Positions 57,601 through 64,000 of a DNA stretch of 64,000 nucleotides are shown one piece after another. Location: positions 4,278,001 to 4,342,000 of the forward strand of contig JAUKUA010000006.1 of assembly GCA_030549175.1 (NCBI GenBank), given 5' to 3'. The notes beneath the pieces are model-generated. The model ran no database searches. It was not told the DNA's origin and saw only the letters and a program-made list of their open reading frames with translations. This DNA is from Lasiosphaeris hirsuta. Its lineage: Eukaryota; Ascomycota; Sordariomycetes; Sordariales; Lasiosphaeriaceae. Position 1 is the stretch's first letter. Each line of letters opens with the position of its first letter. The position numbers were made by a program, and so were the translations under genes.

Positions 57601-58892
57601 CTGTCTAGCCTGGGGCGGGATGTCGGTCGAAGGGAAATGGAGACCTCTGTAGACATCTTGGCTTGCTTTGGGGTCCATAAGCTCCGCGACAACGGTGCCG
57701 TTGAAGTCTTGGTCAAATTGATAAACCATGACCCGGTTGAAGCCCGAAAGCTCTTTGACGACCCCCACAATGGCACCCAGGAGCGCGTCGACGGATAGCG
57801 CCCCGGAAAACTGCTTTTGAATCTTTGTAGCGATGCCGACAATTTCAACCGCGGACGAGTTCGGGTCGATACCCTGCAAAGTGACCTCTGGGTTTGAAAA
57901 GAAGGGTTGACTCTTGGAACGCAGACTTGAAACCGTGGCAACGTCCATATGATCGCTGCCGAGGGTGTCGATGGGGCGGTTGGGCGGCTCGGTATGTTGA
58001 GGTGTGGCCAAGGGGTGCATTGAATAGTCTTGCAGTTCGAATTCGCAGAGATAGAGATCGGCTCCGCCGAGGTAGTGAGCAGCGCACCAGCACGGTATCA
58101 AGCGTCCTTCGGGATCGAAGAAAGAGAAGGCGAACACCACAGGCTCTTGCTCCTTTCCGGTATGGTCGTAGGCGCGGCGGATGTTGCGCAGCTGGGTGTT
58201 GAATAGCGACCGCTGAAAGATGGGCATGGCTTGGTTGAAGCTCTCGAAGCTGAACAGCTCCAGAGGCTGGTAGCGGCAGATGTAATGGCTATTCTCGCTG
58301 ACAATGCGGGGGACGAAGATGCCTTCAGCGTGGCGTTTTAGTGCGACGAGCATGCCGTAGGCTTGGATGGCCCCGGGAATACGGATCAGCTCGTCCTCAC
58401 AGCGAGTAAAGGCTCGACGGGTGCCCTTGACGACACCATGACTGTCGTCGTCCAGGATGGCATACTCGAACCTGTCAGAGATCAGGGGATCTGGCGTGTT
58501 CAAGCCCGAAGCGCTTCCCGGTTCGTCCGTCATGACCACTTCGGGGATCGGGGGGGCCTCGGGCGGCGTTCCAGATCCATCATGGGCTCCAGTAGCCAGA
58601 GGGCCGTCATCGTCAACCGCATCTTCAACTGAAGGGACAGGCTGGTCGGACTCGGGTATGGCTTGGAGGCCGTAGGGCTCCTCGACGACTTGGACGAACG
58701 GGAGCGGAGGTCCACAGTCTTCAGAGCATCCGGATGTGTCAGCCCCGGTTTATGGAGACTCGGGGAAATCTGGATAACAGCGAGAAGACATCTTGGGGCG
58801 TGCGTACCAGAAACGTTCTGCAGAAACGGAGAGTTCTCAAGGATGGATAGACGGATGGGAAACACTCTCTCAATCGACTGTTGCGAGGACAT
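54673..58892 (-). CDS. phy: Fungal phytochrome, hybrid histidine kinase, five exons
   Basis: Predicted 1312-aa red/far-red photoreceptor. Exons are 58892..58808, 58718..56787, 56734..56612, 56541..55478 and 55407..54673, all in phase. A short N-terminal exon (ERVFPIRLSILEN) precedes an acidic linker. The PAS domain carries the biliverdin-binding Cys (about residue 135) in RCEDELIRIPGAIQAYG. GAF has PSTDIPPQARQLY; PHY has the tongue motif PRNSF. Helices KEIAVKETRLKRLLLHDASH lead to the H-box SHQVRTPLNAVINYLE. The ATPase has VANAIEHTG, VTDSGPGL and GVGLAFVARYV. The receiver has ADDN, the phospho-acceptor Asp in LMDLNMPIVDGW (joined by splicing), VSGM and PKPV. A Ser/Pro/Glu-rich tail of about 130 residues follows. 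Note Gln instead of Glu after the H-box His. Confidence 0.96.
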
Positions 58893-60007
58893 GGCTCAGG
58901 GTCCAACGGCCGGGTGGATCGTCGAGAATGTGGGGGTATCCAGCCGCGGCGGATAGACGCGATCTTGGTTCTCGGGGTTCGGCGCTCGGTGCTCGGTGGT
59001 GGTCCGTCACAGCCCGGCCTCAAACAGGCCCGTATCTTCAGCACCTTCTTGCTAGGGGGTGATGAAAATGACAAAGGGGAACAGGTGTTCTAGGTAGGAA
59101 ATGCTATGGTGGAACAGTCGCAGGAGCCACCTGCGGGGAGACAATACGACCATGGAAGAAGAATATGTCGGAGCGAGATGGCGACAGGACGGCGGCGACA
59201 GTGCGGCAGCGACAGGATAGCGATGAGTGAGAAGAGGAGGTTGTCAGGGTGCGGCGGCGTGTTACCAGTGGCGTAGCATTATTTCAGGAGGCGCCGTGGA
59301 CACTAGAGGGAAGCACAAGAGGCCTGCTGTGGAGAGGGTAGGGAAAAAGCAAAACTGGGGCATGCGGCGATAATGGGAAATCGGGGGTGAGACTGGGGAT
59401 CGAAGGCGCGGCGAGCGACTCTGCGACATGCGTTATCTCGGAAAGCACCCGTGGACCGCTGCAGCGCTTGTAGCCAGTGCGACGAGACGGAACGAGACGC
59501 CGTCCGTCCGCGCGCCAAGTCAAAAAGTGTGAGCAGGGAGGGCAGGAGCAAGGCGCGCACTCGACGCTGTTTCTCTCAAAGAGAAGAGGCACAAGAGGGT
59601 GCGTGTTTGGGCTGTGGGCGAGCTCACGAAGCACGACGTCTGCGAAGCTCTGGGGAGGGGGGGAAGGAAGGGGTTTGACGAGGAGACGGGGGCAGGGGAC
59701 TGGGGTCAAGCCCTGGGTTCCAGACCGCCTTGCCAATCAGCACCGTCTGTATGGTCTGTGACACGCTGGAGCCGAAGCAGGGTATCTTCCCCGGTTACAG
59801 CAGTTGGAAACGAGAAACATGGCCTATGAGATACCCAGGCGAGACTCACTGGGGAGTACCAAAACCTGGCAAGAGCCAGAGACAGTGTAATGCCATCTGG
59901 TTTGGGAATACTGTGCAGAGCATCTGCGGCCGCAGCATGGGAATTGTCTGCCCAAGATGATTGGTGCCAAAGTACATGGAATGGAACAATCCCTTTCAGC
60001 CCAAGGT

Positions 60008-60024
60008 GGGGGGGGGGGGGGGGG
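60008..60024. repeat. G17 tract
   Basis: Seventeen G followed by A and G4. Confidence 0.9.
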
Positions 60025-61373
60025 AGGGGTGGGGAGAAGGTGATGGCAGAAATCTTTACCAGAACAGAGCGAGGTTTGGCAACCAAGCCACATGGACGGG
60101 CCTGGGGAAGACAAAAAAGAAGGGGCAAGAATCATTTCTAGAAATTTCATTGAGGAGCTGGAGCTTTCGTGATAAGTGGAAGGAGCTCTCTGGCCGATGG
60201 CACCCATCAAGTCAGCCAGGACCCTTCGCACCTGCCTTCTTCAAGCCCATCCAATGCCGGGAAATTCGGCAATGGAGCAATCCAATAGAATCACCTGATT
60301 CTTTGATTCAGCGGGATGCTCGATTGTGCTGCCAGCCATTTCAGCCATGGCAGCCATCTTGGCTGTGGCAGCCTCCTGATTTGATCGTGTTCACGAACTC
60401 CGCGGGAGAGACGAGGGCAAAATGGTACAAAATTAGCCTTCTGGCGGACTACCCTGGCAAACACATCACCTCGGCCATTTCATTGGCACCGGCCAGCAAA
60501 AGCAAAAGATAGTGGCATTGAAAACCCAGAGGAGTGGAAGCGAATCGCCAACTGGGACCCTGCCTTTCTCCCTCCCTGCTTTTTGCCCGCCTGGCCTGCC
60601 ACTGTGCCTGCTTTCTGACCACCCACCCACCATCGCATCGCACTTTGTGACAACAGTTTTTGCCAGGTGCTGGCACCTGGTCTGACCACAGAAATGTTGT
60701 TGGGTTGCTTTCAAGGGGCGCGACGGCATTCAGATCACAACAGGATGGGTGCAATTCAACATCAGCAGCGACTCGTTGTTTCCGCCAAAATGCACTCTAA
60801 CAGCATTCGGCAATCTCCATCAGTCAGCTCAGCTAGTTATTGGTAATAAGAGGTCCTTTTTCATGACAGTATCGCCCAGACTCATAGGCAATCTCCTCAA
60901 CCAAACTCGGTCGCCAGAGGAATCGCCGTCGCTGTGTTGGAGACTTGTCGCAATACTGGTGCCATGCATCTTGGCTTTTCCGGGCTTAGCAGTCTTCAAG
61001 GGCTTTGTCACTCCGGCGCCGTGACATTTTGGGGTGGATAAAATGTCAATAGTTCCGTTTGGGTTCCCTTTGGCCTCGGCTTACCCCCCCGATCCGGCAG
61101 TCCCAGGAGAGCTACTCTACCATTTGCATCAGCAACATGCATATCGATGCTGGCCTTACCGGGCCCAGCTCACACGTGCGCGCATCCGCGCATCCAATTG
61201 TGATCAGTACCAAACATCCAGGGGGCGGCCCGCTGCAGGTCCCATGCCATTGCTTGGCCTGGTAGCCAGTACGAGGTACTCAATAGGGATACACGCTTCT
61301 GCTAATAACGACAGTGCATAGCGGCCTCAAATTGCCCCTTTATTAGTCGTCTGCGCCAAGTCTCGCCGACAAC

Positions 61374-61380
61374 TATATAA
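61374..61380 (+). promoter_or_regulatory. TATA box of the GMC oxidoreductase gene
   Basis: TATATAA, 84 nt before the last base preceding the ATG at 61464; position and strand fit a core promoter. Confidence 0.6.
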
Positions 61381-61463
61381 TCCCGGCTCTCACGCATCCT
61401 CCCGGTGGGATCCCTTTTTTTGCGCCAGCTTCTTTGACGGCGGAACCCGGGATTTCGACAACC

Positions 61464-63383
61464 ATGCGGTCCGCTTGCCGTGCCGCTGCGGCAGTTCTGC
61501 TTGTAGCAACGCTCGGTGGCGGCTTTGTCGCTGCCCACGATGGCCAGAACGACGGGGACACCTTTGACTATATCGTGGTCGGTGCGGGCATCTCGGGCCT
61601 GGTGGTCGCAAACCGCTTGACCGAGGACCGCCGCAGTAAGTCGGCCTCCGCTTGGTTGTATGCATATGGCTCTAAGACTGACGGCGCCCTTGGTATAGCT
61701 ACTGTCCTCGTCATTGAGCGAGGTTACTTTGATGACAAGCCCGAGGCGATTGTCCCGTTTTTTGCAAATGGGCTGGACGTGAGCGTGCTGATACCAGTTC
61801 CGTCGGCGCCAAATGAAAAACTCAACAACTCGACCTCGGACGTGGCTGTTGCCGCCGTCGTGGGTGGGGGTTCTGTCGTCAACGGCATGGGCTACAACCG
61901 GGGAAGCAAGGCAGATTATGACGGGTGGGAAGCACTCGGAAACCCCGGCTGGGGATGGAAGGGACTGCTTCCATATTTCAAGAAGAGCACCACATTCACA
62001 CCTCCCACCCCGCAAGCGGCAGCCCAGTGGAACATTACGTGGGACTCGTCGGCTTATGATGGGGGCCCGTTGCGCACCCACATTCCCAGTTTCCAGTATC
62101 CCGATATTGCAGCCTTTTGGGACGCCTTTAGGCATGAGAGCGGTGTTGTCACGCCCCCCGGCTCCAATACCGGGCTCGGAACCGGCGCGTACTGGAACCC
62201 ATCGACAATCGATGCTCGAGACATGACACGCTCAACCGCACGAAAGGCGTACTACGATCCCGTCAACGCAACGCGCTCCAATCTCCACCTCCTCACTGGC
62301 CAGACGGCTACCGAGATTCTCTTCGGCTCGGACAAGCCGTTGACGGCAAAGGGCGTCCGGATCGTATCACGGCTGGACAACAGGGTGCGCAATGTGTACG
62401 CCAGGAAGGAGGTGATCCTCGCCGCTGGAGCCGTGCAAACGCCCCAGCTCCTCCAGGTCAGCGGCATCGGTCCCGCTGCTGTTCTCAACGCTGCCGGCAT
62501 CAGAGTCAAGAAGGACCTGCCCTCAGTCGGCGCCAATTTCCAAGACCACGCCACCACGCTCATGATCTTTGGCCTCTCCAACCAATCCTTTCCTAACCCG
62601 GACACCATTTTTTCAAATGCAACCTACAACGCCACTGTCTGGGAAGAATACCTCACCAACAAGACCGGTCCCATCGCCGCCGCCAGCGCCACCACCGTCC
62701 TCTACTTCTCCCGTCCCCAGCTCGACACGCCGGCCGCGGCCGCCGCCGCCGTGGCCTCCCTCCTCGCGCAGGACCCCGCCACCTACCTCCCGCCAATCTA
62801 CGCGCAGACGCCATCCCTCCTCCGCGGCTTCCGCGCCCAGCGCGCCATCCTCGCCGCGCAGCTCAACGCGTCCAACTCGGCCGTCGTGGCCCACCCCTTC
62901 ACGGGCGGCGGCGTCACCCCGTCGCCGCTGCTCAAGCCGCTGTCCCGCGGCACGGTGACGCTCGACCCGGCGGACCCGCACGGCCTGCCCGTCGTGCAGT
63001 TTAACACGCTCATGAACCCCGTTGACGGCGCCAACGTCGTCGCCATCGTGCGGCGCGTGCGCGCCCTCTGGGCGAGTCCCCAGCTTGCGCACCTCGGCCC
63101 CGTCGAGTTCGCCCCCGGCGCCCAGTTCCAGACCGACGCCGAGATCCTCGGCGCGCTGGCGGGGAACCAGGGCATCTTCTGGCCGTCGCTCGCGCACCCG
63201 GCCGGCACGTGCGCCATGATGCCCGAGGCGGATGGCGGGTGTGTCAGTCACAGGTTGAGGGTGTATGGGGTGGCAGGGTTGAGGGTAGTCGATGCTAGCG
63301 TGCTGCCGCTCATTCCGGGCGCGGCGCTGCAGGCGACGGTGTATGCGGTTGCCGAGAAGGCGGCGGATTTGATCAGGGGGTGA
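61464..63383 (+). CDS. Secreted GMC oxidoreductase (AA3-like), two exons
   Basis: Predicted 618-aa FAD-dependent oxidoreductase of the glucose-methanol-choline family, secreted through a signal peptide of about 24 residues (AAAAVLLVATLGGGFVAA). Exons are 61464..61635 and 61699..63383; the 63-nt intron is in frame and stop-free (GTAAGT donor, GACTGACGG branch, TATAG acceptor), and removal gives TEDRRTTVLVIERG. The FAD-binding motif is YIVVGAGISGLVVANRL; GGGSVVNGMGYNRGSKADYD is GMC signature 1; AGAVQTPQLLQVSGIGP is signature 2. The C-terminal HPAGTC holds the first active-site His. The second active-site position, normally His or Asn before QATVY, is Ala (PGAALQATVYAVAEKAAD). Many Asn-X-Ser/Thr sites fit secretion. 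The substrate is unknown. Confidence 0.93.
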   Translation: MRSACRAAAAVLLVATLGGGFVAAHDGQNDGDTFDYIVVGAGISGLVVANRLTEDRRSKSASAWLYAYGSKTDGALGIATVLVIERGYFDDKPEAIVPFFANGLDVSVLIPVPSAPNEKLNNSTSDVAVAAVVGGGSVVNGMGYNRGSKADYDGWEALGNPGWGWKGLLPYFKKSTTFTPPTPQAAAQWNITWDSSAYDGGPLRTHIPSFQYPDIAAFWDAFRHESGVVTPPGSNTGLGTGAYWNPSTIDARDMTRSTARKAYYDPVNATRSNLHLLTGQTATEILFGSDKPLTAKGVRIVSRLDNRVRNVYARKEVILAAGAVQTPQLLQVSGIGPAAVLNAAGIRVKKDLPSVGANFQDHATTLMIFGLSNQSFPNPDTIFSNATYNATVWEEYLTNKTGPIAAASATTVLYFSRPQLDTPAAAAAAVASLLAQDPATYLPPIYAQTPSLLRGFRAQRAILAAQLNASNSAVVAHPFTGGGVTPSPLLKPLSRGTVTLDPADPHGLPVVQFNTLMNPVDGANVVAIVRRVRALWASPQLAHLGPVEFAPGAQFQTDAEILGALAGNQGIFWPSLAHPAGTCAMMPEADGGCVSHRLRVYGVAGLRVVDASVLPLIPGAALQATVYAVAEKAADLIRG

Positions 63384-64000
63384 GGATGGTTCTTTGTGCG
63401 GCTGGGGGGTGGGAGTTGTAATGATATTGTCAAGTACTATGTAGCTGTTTGGTGGGAGTCAACACTATGAATCGCATCCGTCAACAAAGCTGTCCCCCCC
63501 TCCCCCCCCTCTCCCAATGGAAGCACGAAACTCAAAACCTGACAACAAAGACCCAGCCCCAACCCGGGCAAAGGCGCGTAGCTTTTGAAACAGAATACGG
63601 GCTCGCTGCAATGCACGTGTAAACACAAGCATCGACCTGAGACATTACGGCGGCGCTCGCTCCGTTTCGGTCCTTCTTTTCTAGCCTTGGACGCATACCT
63701 GCATCGGCCAGCCCCGGGCGTGCCGGCCTTCCGAGAGAGGGAGGGGGGCCGGGGGGGTTCTGTCTCTCACAGTCGGTGTACTGTGCGGTCACGTGGGATA
63801 GGATTGGGGTTGTGAAACTTGACCTGGGCTGTGTGATGGGTGGGGTGGGGGATTATGGATTGGGTCCGGGATGGGATTGGGAACCGGATGGGCAAGCACA
63901 ATGCTTGGATGCATGTGTATTGTTTTGGATAGTACCCCCTGCCTGAGGGGCGAAGACAATGAAATTTACTTCCCAAGTGCTCAAACTTGGAGTCCATCTT
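63384..64000. other. 3' flank, no gene
   Basis: C-rich and G-rich runs near 63.49 and 63.74 kb. No supportable gene up to the window end. Confidence 0.55.

Larger units (their letters stand above)
58893..61463. other. 2.6-kb divergent promoter region of phytochrome and GMC oxidoreductase
   Basis: Holds both upstream regions. Features seen: a G17 run (60008..60024), an AGCCAT-rich repeat (about 60330-60365) and the GMC gene's TATA box. No supportable gene. Confidence 0.55.

Overview
The window is nuclear DNA from a filamentous ascomycete (Pezizomycotina), most likely a sordariomycete. Genes are split by short introns (51-89 nt) with GTRNGY donors, CTRAC-type branch points and YAG acceptors. 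Coding sequence is rich in G or C at third positions, intergenic DNA is full of microsatellites and long homopolymers, and the gene set includes fungal-only families (Zn2Cys6 regulators, a fungal phytochrome, Som1/Flo8, GH125, DUF3176). I cannot name the species.

Layout. 0-15 kb holds mainly metabolic genes, all on the minus strand: a glutathione S-transferase, a zinc alcohol dehydrogenase, a large Zn2Cys6 regulator, a secreted GH125 exo-alpha-mannosidase and an AIF/AMID-type FAD oxidoreductase. 15-21 kb is a gene graveyard: a collapsed NACHT-ankyrin (NLR) relic, a 2EXR/F-box-like pseudogene and an internally deleted DUF3176 membrane-protein relic, with simple repeats between them. 21.8-38 kb holds an intron-containing tRNA-Thr(CGT) and conserved housekeeping genes: a seven-knuckle Gis2/Byr3 zinc-finger protein, a fungal membrane protein with a charged tail, the U5 snRNP 40-kDa WD40 protein, the TRAPP subunit Bet3 (divergent from the U5 gene), and a small unknown protein. 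38.9-41.8 kb is a second, larger NLR pseudogene. It is followed by an unusual multi-zinc-finger gene (42.1-44.7 kb) flanked on both sides by copies of one inverted-repeat element. 49.9-52.6 kb is the Som1/Flo8 LisH regulator with long flanking regions. 54.7-58.9 kb is a complete fungal phytochrome hybrid histidine kinase. 61.5-63.4 kb is a secreted GMC oxidoreductase.

Main points of interest. (1) Splicing joins two apparently separate reading frames at 42.1-44.7 kb into one protein, and the join itself completes a perfect Zn2Cys6 domain. (2) BET3 and GIS2 carry 9-nt and 12-nt microexons. (3) Two different NLR-type incompatibility/immunity genes have decayed here, one by internal collapse and one by frameshifts, stops and a 16-bp tandem expansion. 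(4) The GMC enzyme has Ala where the family has its second active-site His/Asn, and the phytochrome kinase has Gln after its phospho-acceptor His. (5) A MITE-like element of about 270 bp lies near 45 kb. All calls come from reading the sequence; no database search was run.
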